Shown in pieces: positions 36,901-44,275 of a stretch of 64,000 nucleotides of DNA; the first letter of the stretch is position 1; each line of letters opens with the position of its first letter. A model generated the notes under the pieces. The model was given only the letters and a program-made list of their open reading frames with translations. It ran no database searches and was not told where the DNA came from. The stretch covers positions 496,001-560,000 of the forward strand of contig JACJXZ010000002.1 of assembly GCA_020636375.1 (NCBI GenBank), written 5' to 3'. The position numbers were made by a program, and so were the translations under genes. The DNA is from Lewinellaceae bacterium (GTDB lineage Bacteria > Bacteroidota > Bacteroidia > Chitinophagales > Saprospiraceae).

Positions 36901-37494
36901 CCAAAAACAACTGCTGAATATATTCAAGCCAGTTCAAGAGTTGGTCGTGATGTGCCTAATGGTCCAGGATTAATAATAACACTTTACAGCCCCTCAAAGC
37001 CACGGGATAAATCACAATATGAACAATTTTACAGTTACCACAGCCGGATATATTCCAATGTTGAACCGACATCAGTCACACCATTCTCAATTAGTTCCCG
37101 ACAAAGGGCCTTGCATGCTGTCTTGATTGGCCTTGTGAGACATTTTTCCTCCGGTCCAATGAGAAGTAGCGCTATAATAGATGAGATGGAATTTAATCAT
37201 TTGGTGGAGACAATTAAAAAGATTGTTCTTACTCGTTGTGAAACTATTGACCCTGACGAACTAATCTTTACTCAAGACCTTTTGGAACGTCGTATTAAAT
37301 TTTGGAAAAATGGTTTTCAAAATTATGGAGATCCAGGCAATTTTATGATTCTCCAGAATGAAGGCTATTTTCCTCTGATGTATTCAAGTGGAGCAGAAGT
37401 AAGAGAAAATGTGAAAGACCGTTCTTTACCTACTCCAACTTCAATGAGGGGTGTTGATACTGAATCCCAAATAAATATTATGACAAACCCATAA
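33952..37494 (+). CDS. drmA: DrmA, DISARM helicase
   Basis: A 1,180-residue superfamily 2 helicase. Walker A is WFPTGGGKTEAYLG at about 512-525 and the DEAD-like box is IIQDELHLISG at about 735. Between them lies a zinc-binding insert (MKCPCCAAQ ... FKCENLNCDF). The C-terminal lobe contains LATNMVATGVDVSRLGLM and the arginine-finger region SSRVGRD. This is the layout of DrmA, which with DrmB forms the core DNA-translocating complex of DISARM. The ATG at 33952, one base after the previous stop, is preferred over the in-frame TTG at 33943. An N-terminal acidic low-complexity stretch (about 65-95) is typical of linkers. Confidence 0.85.
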   Translation: MKDIRNELIKALEQEIIGPAPNPEYIDALTGEELLLSRVHGSPQSRYGAAILYPQQFPAEHQPDGDSDKSTNSTEEDIPKTEREHETRGLVEEGNFDEEPVGLANQFKPSAMGFTIRFYSDVKNNEITLSFKSACYEKAQGQQVVKRKNKENEIEHVTFNGQIFLSDYWIRKPLNVESITFKLNRLFSNNAKSHEKILIQKGKEPWLKLSIFDRTTKQDKEEGFITLTFTLINALAATTDFRVNTANVLFQNELKLTTANPDLIAPYREKVSSVDTAEEKELNLLYRKKRIYAIGHGAAVVWTNDNGKIEKITEIKTAILPVYEMPQIAPTSHVELSMYELSDEGNWDIAKESLKRLERGYENWVEGIAELSQNSTELKNYGEAARINVEKCRNSLNRIKKGIQTLIKEEENSDTVNSFRWMNRAMIWQQQRSKTPIRKWIRTGKKDNYQFKLAGIGEDQRQSFLSLEEYHDSDKSKGRWRPFQLAFILMNIESIIDPSSNERDIIDLIWFPTGGGKTEAYLGLTAFTIFFRRLQGKDKWNWNEFGGTTAIMRYTLRLLTTQQYERAASLICGCDLIRRKNEKFLGTEPISIGLWVGGASTPNKHDEAVAQLNRLKKQNNADYSFIVMKCPCCAAQIGKLKQPIENQKIKGLSKKDGQDGMVVFKCENLNCDFSNEPLPLHVVDDYIYENPPTLLLGTVDKFSMITWNKEAGKLFGFREKNGEWTRIKPPTLIIQDELHLISGPLGTMVGLYETMVQALCNNYSLSKPPFISHEALEDYISPKIIASSATISRAFEQVQSLYAITDKSKLNIFPAQGLSFGDTWFSEEKTISDDYPGRKYVGILAPGYPSMQTAIVRAYAAVLQKVGELKPEKHIDYYWTLLGYFNSIRELGGASSLVFSDIRERLSQIHQRELIVSDQKRFIRRSEELTSRISSSEIPDILKKLEENFNQEKGQVLDICLATNMVATGVDVSRLGLMFIHGQPKTTAEYIQASSRVGRDVPNGPGLIITLYSPSKPRDKSQYEQFYSYHSRIYSNVEPTSVTPFSISSRQRALHAVLIGLVRHFSSGPMRSSAIIDEMEFNHLVETIKKIVLTRCETIDPDELIFTQDLLERRIKFWKNGFQNYGDPGNFMILQNEGYFPLMYSSGAEVRENVKDRSLPTPTSMRGVDTESQINIMTNP

Positions 37495-37505
37495 GATTTA
37501 ACATT

Positions 37506-39452
37506 ATGAGCAATAATCTACGCAGCAGCCAGATCCTGAGTCCTTTTGGGATTGGTCAAATAGTAAACTTCCCTGATGAGCAATCGTATATGATTTGTGG
37601 TTTACATCTTTGGGATAATATGCTTGAAGTACGAAGGTCAATGGGAGGACACATAGATGAACGGGAATTTACAATAAGAGAATCCCGCTTAGAAAAGCTT
37701 TTAGGTGTTCAAAAATTTAAAAAACCTTTCCCTTTCAAAAGAACTGGTCAAGTAAATAAATATCTGGAAATTCCAGGAGTCCGTTTTCCTCAATGGCATC
37801 ACTGTACCAATCCAAGATGTGGAAGGATGAGGAAAATAGAACTAACTCAGGCAGACAGGTTAATCTTATGTGATTCTTGTGGAGACGAAAAAAGAAAATC
37901 AAAAATGATCCCAGTTAGGTTCATAGCAGCTTGCGTTCGTGGACATATTCAGGATGTTCCCTTTAAGGAATGGGTGCATGATGGGACTGTTTCGAATGAT
38001 GAAGGTGAGCATAATTTATCCTATCATGCAGGAATTGGTTCCGGGGATTTAAATAGCATTACAATTAAATGTTCATGCGGGATCCGCCCAAAATCGCTTG
38101 GTGGTATTATGAATGTATCAAAGACCCCCGATGGGATAATATATAATAGTTCTTTGGCATCAATCGGATTGACTGAAGAAGAAAGAAGGCTGATTGACCA
38201 TAGTAATCCCAATAATGAGAACGCCAATGGGCAATATTGTAAAGGTAGTCGTCCCTGGCTTGGGCCAGACCATATGAATGACAGTTGTGGTCACCATCTT
38301 CAGGTACTCATAAGAGGCGGTTCTAATATTCATTATTCAGACATTATTTCCGCTTTATATCTTCCAGATTTTGACACTCTCACAAATCCTGTAGTTGGAA
38401 AGATTGTTGAAGATGTTGGTTTTAATAAATTGATAGACCGATATCACCAAGATGAGGATCATAGGATGTTAAGAATGACTCTTGAAGACCGAAATGAAGT
38501 TAAATTTGGTCAAATTAGTTTGCAAGATGCTTTTTCAGAAATTGAAAGATTAATTAAGGATAGTAATGAAGAAGATGAATCAGGTAGGGAACACATTAAT
38601 TCCGAAATCGAACTTCGTTCCCAGGAATACCAATACATTCTAAATGAGCGTAATTCCGAAAATGCAGACTTCAAATCCAAGGTAAACGGTTTCGATAAAT
38701 ATAATGATAGCTCCTTTTTGGAAAGATACTTCGAAAGAGTCGTTTTAATTGAAAAATTAAAAGAAACTCGTGTATTCAGAAGTTTTGCAAGGATAAGTCC
38801 GGATAACAGAGTGGAAAGTTCTGAATTATCAAGCGAAAATCTAACATGGCTGCCTGCATATCAGGTATTCGGAGAGGGCATATTTCTTCAATTCAAGGAA
38901 TCCAGACTCGATGAATGGCTCACTCAGTTTAGTGAAAATGATTATCCACTTATCCAACGATTTTGGAATAATGTCCGCAACCCCAATCCAAGACATGAAG
39001 GAGGTTTAACTCCGGCATTTGTAATGATGCATACTTTTGCTCACCTTTTGATCAAAAGATTATGTTTCAATTGTGGATATGGATCATCATCGCTACGTGA
39101 GCGAATTTATTTTAGAAGGGGAGATGCAAACAGAATGAATGGAATATTAATTTATACTTCCTCAGGAGATTCTGAAGGTTCATTAGGAGGTCTCGTCCGG
39201 CAAGGAAAAGAAAAATATCTGGCAAAATTGATCAAAGAAGCCATTGAAGATGCGAATTGGTGTTCAGCAGATCCTGTATGCTCAGATATTGGACAAAGTA
39301 GCGGGCAAGGCCCCGATAATGTTAATGGCTCAGCGTGTCATAATTGCTGTCTCGTGCCGGAAACCAGTTGTGAGGAGTTTAATGTGCTTTTAGATCGGGC
39401 TGTGGTTACAGGAACATTAGAAAATTCACAACTTGGTTATTTTAACGTTTAG
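37506..39452 (+). CDS. drmB: DrmB, DUF1998 DISARM protein
   Basis: A 648-residue protein. The N-terminus (SSQILSPFGIGQIVNFP) and a four-Cys zinc site (Cys100, Cys105, Cys122, Cys125) are typical of DrmB. The C-terminal DUF1998 region has MHTFAHLLIKRLCFNCGYGS at about 520 and a Cys-rich end (CSADPVCSD, SACHNCCLVPETSCEEF). DrmB partners DrmA in loading the complex on foreign DNA. It starts 11 bases after drmA and is the last gene of the island. No DrmC (phospholipase D, HxKxxxxD motif) follows, and the next gene is an unrelated GC-rich OmpA protein. Confidence 0.85.
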   Translation: MSNNLRSSQILSPFGIGQIVNFPDEQSYMICGLHLWDNMLEVRRSMGGHIDEREFTIRESRLEKLLGVQKFKKPFPFKRTGQVNKYLEIPGVRFPQWHHCTNPRCGRMRKIELTQADRLILCDSCGDEKRKSKMIPVRFIAACVRGHIQDVPFKEWVHDGTVSNDEGEHNLSYHAGIGSGDLNSITIKCSCGIRPKSLGGIMNVSKTPDGIIYNSSLASIGLTEEERRLIDHSNPNNENANGQYCKGSRPWLGPDHMNDSCGHHLQVLIRGGSNIHYSDIISALYLPDFDTLTNPVVGKIVEDVGFNKLIDRYHQDEDHRMLRMTLEDRNEVKFGQISLQDAFSEIERLIKDSNEEDESGREHINSEIELRSQEYQYILNERNSENADFKSKVNGFDKYNDSSFLERYFERVVLIEKLKETRVFRSFARISPDNRVESSELSSENLTWLPAYQVFGEGIFLQFKESRLDEWLTQFSENDYPLIQRFWNNVRNPNPRHEGGLTPAFVMMHTFAHLLIKRLCFNCGYGSSSLRERIYFRRGDANRMNGILIYTSSGDSEGSLGGLVRQGKEKYLAKLIKEAIEDANWCSADPVCSDIGQSSGQGPDNVNGSACHNCCLVPETSCEEFNVLLDRAVVTGTLENSQLGYFNV

Positions 39453-39757
39453 TTTGTCATCAAAAAGTCGATGGGACTTAACCTTATTATCAAGAGCAGG
39501 CGTTTTGTAGTTTACGGGTTACAGAATCAGTGATAGTAAAAATCACATAATGATAGACTAGTCCCAAATGAAATTCCCGTATCTTCATCCACCAATACCA
39601 CAAACCTGAAAACCGTTTCCCTATGACCACCATCGCCAAAATACGCTTCTTCGCTGCCCGTCTAAGATTGGACATCTTTGATAACCAAAAAATTGTGGAT
39701 TGCCCTAAGCCGTTCCGACTTCCGATTTCCGGCTTCCGGCTTTGGCCAAACTCCGGA
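39453..39757. other. Right border of the DISARM island
   Basis: A 305-base gap where AT-rich sequence gives way to GC-rich sequence at about 39.7 kb. A frame from 39623 could extend the next gene by 45 residues, but the added segment is unlike a signal peptide. CATCTTTG at about 39672 resembles a -7 element. No repeat shared with the left border was seen. Confidence 0.5.
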
Positions 39758-40417
39758 ATGGCAGCCCTCTGCCTCCTCCTCGCCACCACCCTCCTCTCCC
39801 CCGCCTGCAACACCAGCCGGGCAACCAAGGGCGCCGTCATCGGCGGCACGGCAGGCGGCGTAGCCGGCGGCGCCATCGGCAAAAAGGCGGGCAATACCGC
39901 CGTGGGCATCATCATCGGCGCGGCTGTCGGCGGCACCGCCGGGGCCCTGATCGGCAACTACATGGACAAACAGGCCAGGGAAATCGAGCGCGACATGGAA
40001 GGCGCCACTGTGCAGCGCGTCGGCGAAGGCATCCTCATCACCTTCGACTCCGGGCTGATGTTCGACGTCAACTCCTCCCAGCTGCGCCCCGCCACCAAAA
40101 GCAACCTACAGGAACTCTCCCGCATCCTCCAAAAATACGAGGACACCGATATCCTCGTCGAAGGCCATACCGACAGCAGCGGCTCAGAGGAACTCAACCA
40201 GGAGCTGTCCGACAAACGCGCCAACTCCGTTTACGGCTATCTGGTGCAGCAAGGCGTCGTGGCCGGCCGCATCAGCACCGTCGGCTACGGCGAAACGCAG
40301 CCCGTCGCCACCAACGACACTGCCGCCGGCCGCCAGGAAAACCGCCGGGTGGAAGTGGCCATCTACGCGAACAAGAAACTGCAGCGGGCGGCGAAAAGGG
40401 GGGATATTGGGGAGTGA
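39758..40417 (+). CDS. OmpA-family lipoprotein with glycine-zipper region
   Basis: A 219-residue peptidoglycan-anchoring outer-membrane lipoprotein. From ATG 39758 the N-terminus is a lipoprotein signal (ALCLLLATTLLSPAC, lipobox SPAC). A glycine-zipper segment follows (GAVIGGTAGGVAGGAIGKKA and a second GIIIGAAVGG), then an OmpA C-terminal domain with LVEGHTDSSGSEELNQELSD and the peptidoglycan-contact residues of GYGETQPVATN...NRRVEV. The architecture resembles the YiaD group. It has its own transcript just outside the island. Confidence 0.88.
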   Translation: MAALCLLLATTLLSPACNTSRATKGAVIGGTAGGVAGGAIGKKAGNTAVGIIIGAAVGGTAGALIGNYMDKQAREIERDMEGATVQRVGEGILITFDSGLMFDVNSSQLRPATKSNLQELSRILQKYEDTDILVEGHTDSSGSEELNQELSDKRANSVYGYLVQQGVVAGRISTVGYGETQPVATNDTAAGRQENRRVEVAIYANKKLQRAAKRGDIGE

Positions 40418-40420
40418 GGG

Positions 40421-40469
40421 AATGAGTGAATGAGTGAATGAGTGAATGAATGAGGGCACTCCGGAAACC
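40421..40469. repeat. GTGAATGA octamer repeats plus conserved 19-mer
   Basis: About four GTGAATGA-type octamers directly after the OmpA stop, followed at 40451-40469 by TGAGGGCACTCCGGAAACC, identical to 15049-15067. The remainder of the 311-base convergent gap to 40728 has repeated AATGATTAC motifs (about 40540-40600) and no gene. Confidence 0.8.
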
Positions 40470-40728
40470 TAATGGGTAGAAATAAGCGCTGGCGAAGCAA
40501 AGCGGGAAAGGGAATCCATACCCGGTTGAACCGTGCTTTTTACAATGATTACAAAAGTAATGATTACCTTTATCATCATTACAAACATAATCATAATAAA
40601 AGTAACGGCTGAGAGCCGATGGAGCGGGAGCAGAGCCAATCCCCACAGGCCACAACGCCCGCAGCTCAAGGCTACCCCTATTGTGGCCTATGCGAAACCC
40701 GCTATGTGCCCTATGTGGGAAAAATCAG

Positions 40729-41103
40729 TTATTTTTTCACCTTCAGCATTTCTTTGTCAACCGACAGCACCTCCATCACCATCTCCCTGTCTTTACGCCT
40801 GATGACGAGCTTACCGCCTTCCTCCCAGCTCCAGCTGGCCGGCTCGCTGGTGCTGCCGTCCGCCGGGGCGATGCCGTGGTAAATGCATTCGCCGCCGGCT
40901 TTGATCTCGAAACCTTCCCGGCCCCGGGCGGGCGGGAAGTCATAACTGGCCGGACGATATACCCGGACTTCATCGGTATCGTCTTCGTGAGCGTGCACCC
41001 AGGCACCGATGAGCTCTTCCGGGTGGCCGTTTTTGTTTTGCTTGTCCTGGCAGCCGATCAGCGGGGCGCCGAAGAGGAAAAAGGTGAGTAGTAGCTTTCC
41101 CAT
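40729..41103 (-). CDS. Small secreted lipoprotein of unknown function
   Basis: A 124-residue lipoprotein: the signal MGKLLLTFFLFGAPLIGC has a good lipobox (LIGC, Cys18). The mature part begins QDKQNKNGHPEELIGAWVHA and looks like a small lipocalin-type or DUF beta domain (EELIGAWVH, KLVIRRKDREMVMEVLSVD). The ATG at 41103 is chosen because the longer frame translates the octamer repeat. Seven GTGAATGA units begin one base upstream of the start codon. Function unknown. Confidence 0.75.
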   Translation of the reverse strand: MGKLLLTFFLFGAPLIGCQDKQNKNGHPEELIGAWVHAHEDDTDEVRVYRPASYDFPPARGREGFEIKAGGECIYHGIAPADGSTSEPASWSWEEGGKLVIRRKDREMVMEVLSVDKEMLKVKK

Positions 41104-41104
41104 A

Positions 41105-41160
41105 GTGAATGAGTGAATGAGTGAATGAGTGAATGAGTGAATGAGTGAATGAGTGAATGG
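41105..41160. repeat. Seven tandem GTGAATGA octamers in the lipoprotein leader
   Basis: Perfect units from 41105 to 41152 and a seventh with one mismatch. The array begins one base away from the start codon of the minus-strand lipoprotein, so copy-number change would alter the leader length and possibly expression. Confidence 0.92.
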
Positions 41161-41245
41161 TAATAGCAAGATAGAAATTTGGCAGCAATGCCGGGGAAAA
41201 AAGGGGGAGAGAATTGGAGATGATGGTTATTTTTATAATGAGCCC

Positions 41246-41309
41246 GGGTTGACCCTAAAACCTACAGCCTAAGGCCTAAAACCGGGCAAGGGGTACAAAA
41301 AGAAATCGC
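41246..41309. repeat. Dispersed intergenic repeat, copy A
   Basis: The reverse complement closely matches 56669-56725, sharing CTTTTTGTACCCCTTG and GGCTGTAGGTTTTAGG with a 7-base difference in length. It lies within the 340-base gap 41104-41443, which otherwise holds the two octamer arrays and no gene. Confidence 0.8.
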
Positions 41310-41350
41310 ACCCGAACTAACCCAACCTTTAAACAATCTCCCACCCCCAA

Positions 41351-41430
41351 CAATATAACAATATAACAATATAACAATATAACAATATAACAATATAACA
41401 ATATAACAATATAACAATATAACAATATAA
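41351..41430. repeat. Ten perfect tandem copies of CAATATAA
   Basis: Eighty bases of an exact octamer array, 13 bases beyond the stop codon of the YheT-like gene. Related but broken motifs occur at 51062-51096 and 61626-61655. Confidence 0.95.
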
Positions 41431-41443
41431 TCCATCCCCCCTC

Positions 41444-42409
41444 CTACCCCCTCCCCTCACACCACTCCACGGCCCGGTACTCCGACCAGGCGTAGCCCGC
41501 CCGGGGCAGCGTAAAACCCACATGCCCGCCTTTCTGCGGCATCTCCAGAAAAATCTTGTCGTGTTGTTCACACAGGCTCACCGGGGAGCATTCCGGGGGC
41601 AGAATGGGGTCATTGACGGCGTTGACCAGCAGGACAGGGCGATCCGTCCCCGCCATAAAGTTCCGGGCAGAGGCCTGCCGGTAGAAGTCCTCAGCATCCT
41701 CATAGCCGTTGATGGGAGCAGAGAAGAAGTTGTCGAAGTCGCGCCATTCGCGGATTTCCTCAAACTTGCTGAGGTCGACAGCGTCGGGAAACTGTTCGGC
41801 CTTGGTTTCTATTTTTGCCCGGAGGCTGGTGAAGAAGCGGCGTTTGTAGAAAGCGTTGCCGGGCAGTTCCAGCGCGTCGACGCTGGCCCGCAGGTCACAG
41901 GGCGCCGAGAAGGCCACGCCGCAACGGATGGGCTTCGGGGCATCTTTGCCGTGCACGCCCAGGTATTTCATCAGGATGCTGCCGCCCATGCTGAAGCCGA
42001 TAAGCACAACCTGCTCGTAATCTCTGGTGGCCAAAGCATGCCGGATCACGGCGCCGATGTCCTCGATATCTCCGTGGTTGTACATCCGAAGCCGGCGGTT
42101 CATCTCGCCGCTGCAGGAGCGGCAGTTCCAGGCCAGCACATCCCACCCCCGTTCCGAGAAGATGCTGGCCATGCCCTTCATGTAATGGCGATCGGAGTTG
42201 CCCTCCAGGCCGTGGGTCAGGATGGCCAGGCGGCGGCTGCCGTTGTCGATCCAGTCCAGGTCGAGGAAGTCGCCGTCGGGCAGGGTGATGCGTTCCCGCT
42301 CGTAGGGGGCCTCTACCTTACGCAGGATCGCCGGCAGGACGGTTTGCAGGTGGCCGTTGAACTGATAAAAAGGCGGCCGGGTATAGGAAGACCGTTCGAT
42401 GAGGGGCAT
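41444..42409 (-). CDS. YheT-like alpha/beta hydrolase
   Basis: A 321-residue alpha/beta-hydrolase of the YheT/EMB8 family. The N-terminus FNGHLQTVLPAILR is diagnostic. The oxyanion-hole region is ILTHGLEGNS, the nucleophile elbow is GFSMGGS at about 142, the acid is in VNAVNDPILP and the catalytic His is in KGGHVGF near the end. The substrate is unknown; relatives are esterase-like. Its start codon touches the stop of the upstream CotH gene with no spacing, so they are cotranscribed. Confidence 0.9.
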   Translation of the reverse strand: MPLIERSSYTRPPFYQFNGHLQTVLPAILRKVEAPYERERITLPDGDFLDLDWIDNGSRRLAILTHGLEGNSDRHYMKGMASIFSERGWDVLAWNCRSCSGEMNRRLRMYNHGDIEDIGAVIRHALATRDYEQVVLIGFSMGGSILMKYLGVHGKDAPKPIRCGVAFSAPCDLRASVDALELPGNAFYKRRFFTSLRAKIETKAEQFPDAVDLSKFEEIREWRDFDNFFSAPINGYEDAEDFYRQASARNFMAGTDRPVLLVNAVNDPILPPECSPVSLCEQHDKIFLEMPQKGGHVGFTLPRAGYAWSEYRAVEWCEGRG

Positions 42410-44050
42410 TTACTCGAAAGCTTTTTTGGCGACGCTCGTTTCGTCTTCTGTGGAATAAACCTCAAAGGAAGCGCGCTCCGGGCTCAGGGCGGCGGTGTAC
42501 TGGTTTTCGGCCACGACAAAATATTGAATGGGCTTATTTTTCCCCTTGTCCTTTTTGATCGTAGCGCCCCACAGGCCATCGCCGGCCATTTCGTCGTCGT
42601 GGCCGCTGTCGTCAAACATTTCCAGTTTTTTCCAGGGTCCCAGCCGGCCGTAGCGGTAGAACAGCCAGCAGGCTTCTGCCCCTTCCAGCTGAGCGTTGAC
42701 GGCTACGATATCGTCATAATCGATGTGTTTCACTTCAGCGACCACCGGAGGATCTTTGCTCACCAGGGGGTGTTCCTTCAGGTACCGGGCACGGGGTTCC
42801 ATCAGTTCGGCCAGGCCGATGATGCTTGTCTTATCGGCTTTTGCCGTCTCGTAGAGGTTTTTTTCGAAGGTTTCGTACGCGTACAGGCGGTTGGAATCTC
42901 TCTTGACGTAAGGAGTGATAAGCTTCTGGATTTCTTCGGCCCGCCGCAGGTAAGTGCTGTCGACAAAATAATCGTTGAGGATGGTCCGGATATGGGCCAC
43001 GTACATTTTCCGGTACAGGTTGTCCGACAGGAGCTGGGTAATCAGGGGGCGCTTTTCGTTCTTCTCCTTATAGTGAGTAAAAGGGCTGAGGGTTTGCATC
43101 TCTTCATTGGTCAGCGGGCTGCCCTTGGACCCATCGTAGCGGAAGCCGCCGAAGGAAAGGTTCATGTCCCAGACGATGGGGTGAAAGACGCCCTCGTGGT
43201 CCCGGTAGAGGTAATAATTGTGGCAAAAGCGGCCGGTGTAGCTGTCGAGGTTGACCAATACCATATTGAAAGCCAGCATCCACAGCGCCTGGTCGATGTT
43301 GAAGATAGAATCCAGCTTTTCCGGTTCCTGGTTGAGTATCTTTGTCAGGTCGATCAGCTTCTCCCACCCGAAATCGGATTTGACCTCATACAGGCCCCGG
43401 TAGCAGGCGCTGTCCGGGCCGAGGTATTGCAGGGATGCCTTGTCGCCCTGGGGGCAATCGGGTTGTTCTTTATACCCCCAGATGGGGTCGCACTTGAACA
43501 GGATGCCCTCGTCGTCTTTGAAGTACCGTTCCAGGAATTCATCTTCTACCGACTCGGTACTGTTGTACAGGCCCAGGTATACGTCATTGACGAACAGCTC
43601 CACGAAATTGGCGCGGGAAGCCGGCATGTAGCGGCGGGCGATCTCGTAGGAAAGCACTTCCCGGATAAAGGAGGGGTCCCGGAAAACATTGCTCAGCTTG
43701 ATCTTGTCTACTCCGCCGGGCAGCTTCTGATCCTTATCCGTATGGTTGAAATCAATGTTGAAGGGGAGCTTGGAAGAGCCGCCCTTGCTGACGGCGAAAT
43801 AGGAGCTGTTGCCTTTGTACCGCACCCCTACTCCTTTGTATATTTTGCCCTCAAAGGCGGCGTCGCCCACCAGGCGCCGTTCGTCCCCGCTTTGCTTGAG
43901 GGAATCGAGCAGGTAATCCCAGTTGTCCTGCTCAAAAAAGAGGCGGAGTTCTTTGACTTTGCCGACCTCAAACAACCCTTCCTGCTTCTCCTGCGCCAGA
44001 AGCGTGTTCAGGGCAAAGAAAGCAATCATCAGGGACAGATAGCGTGTCAT
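42410..44050 (-). CDS. CotH-family spore-coat-like kinase, exported (copy 1)
   Basis: A 546-residue secreted protein: signal MTRYLSLMIAFFALNTLLAQ, then a CotH kinase domain. Recognisable parts are a beta-rich N-lobe (GVGVRYKGNSSY), FRDPSFIREVLSYEIARRYM, the VELFVNDVYLGLYNSTESVE block and VWDMNLSFGG, which corresponds to the Asp-containing metal site. CotH of Bacillus phosphorylates coat proteins; in Bacteroidota such proteins are thought to act outside the cytoplasm on unknown targets. A C-terminal domain of about 100 residues resembles an Ig-like fold. Tandem paralogue of 44276-45889. Confidence 0.88.
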   Translation of the reverse strand: MTRYLSLMIAFFALNTLLAQEKQEGLFEVGKVKELRLFFEQDNWDYLLDSLKQSGDERRLVGDAAFEGKIYKGVGVRYKGNSSYFAVSKGGSSKLPFNIDFNHTDKDQKLPGGVDKIKLSNVFRDPSFIREVLSYEIARRYMPASRANFVELFVNDVYLGLYNSTESVEDEFLERYFKDDEGILFKCDPIWGYKEQPDCPQGDKASLQYLGPDSACYRGLYEVKSDFGWEKLIDLTKILNQEPEKLDSIFNIDQALWMLAFNMVLVNLDSYTGRFCHNYYLYRDHEGVFHPIVWDMNLSFGGFRYDGSKGSPLTNEEMQTLSPFTHYKEKNEKRPLITQLLSDNLYRKMYVAHIRTILNDYFVDSTYLRRAEEIQKLITPYVKRDSNRLYAYETFEKNLYETAKADKTSIIGLAELMEPRARYLKEHPLVSKDPPVVAEVKHIDYDDIVAVNAQLEGAEACWLFYRYGRLGPWKKLEMFDDSGHDDEMAGDGLWGATIKKDKGKNKPIQYFVVAENQYTAALSPERASFEVYSTEDETSVAKKAFE

Positions 44051-44072
44051 AAGTATAGATTTCTAAACGCAA

Positions 44073-44116
44073 AATTGCGAAGGCCCCGGGCTTGCCAGTT
44101 GCGGGCCTTCGCAATT
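44073..44116 (-). terminator. 14-bp perfect hairpin between the CotH genes
   Basis: AATTGCGAAGGCCC (44073-44086) and its exact reverse complement (44103-44116) flank a 16-base loop. On the minus strand it is followed by TTTTGC. It lies in the 225-base gap after the upstream CotH gene and probably ends its message. Confidence 0.6.
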
Positions 44117-44275
44117 ATCCGTGCGCCGGGAGCGGAGTTATTGGCCGGTTTTATTGCCTCGACCCGGCGCCAAACGGCGCTTATCGGTTATTGCCGACGG
44201 CCAATTGCCTGGGGCAATAACCCTTAATGAGATCACCACAGGAGGGACCTGATCCCGGACAACCCCTGCCTGGCC

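Noticed and set aside
27092..39757. Island bounded by tRNA or integrase
   Set aside because: No tRNA, integrase, transposase or shared terminal repeats were found at either border.
39453..40417. DrmC gene following drmB
   Set aside because: The next gene is an OmpA lipoprotein; no phospholipase D motif is present.
41351..41430. Possible CRISPR array
   Set aside because: The unit is a contiguous 8-base repeat without spacers; no cas genes are present.
41522..44227. Plus-strand open frame of 901 codons opposite the YheT and CotH genes
   Set aside because: It spans two real genes with recognised motifs and has no family-like sequence; it is an antisense shadow.
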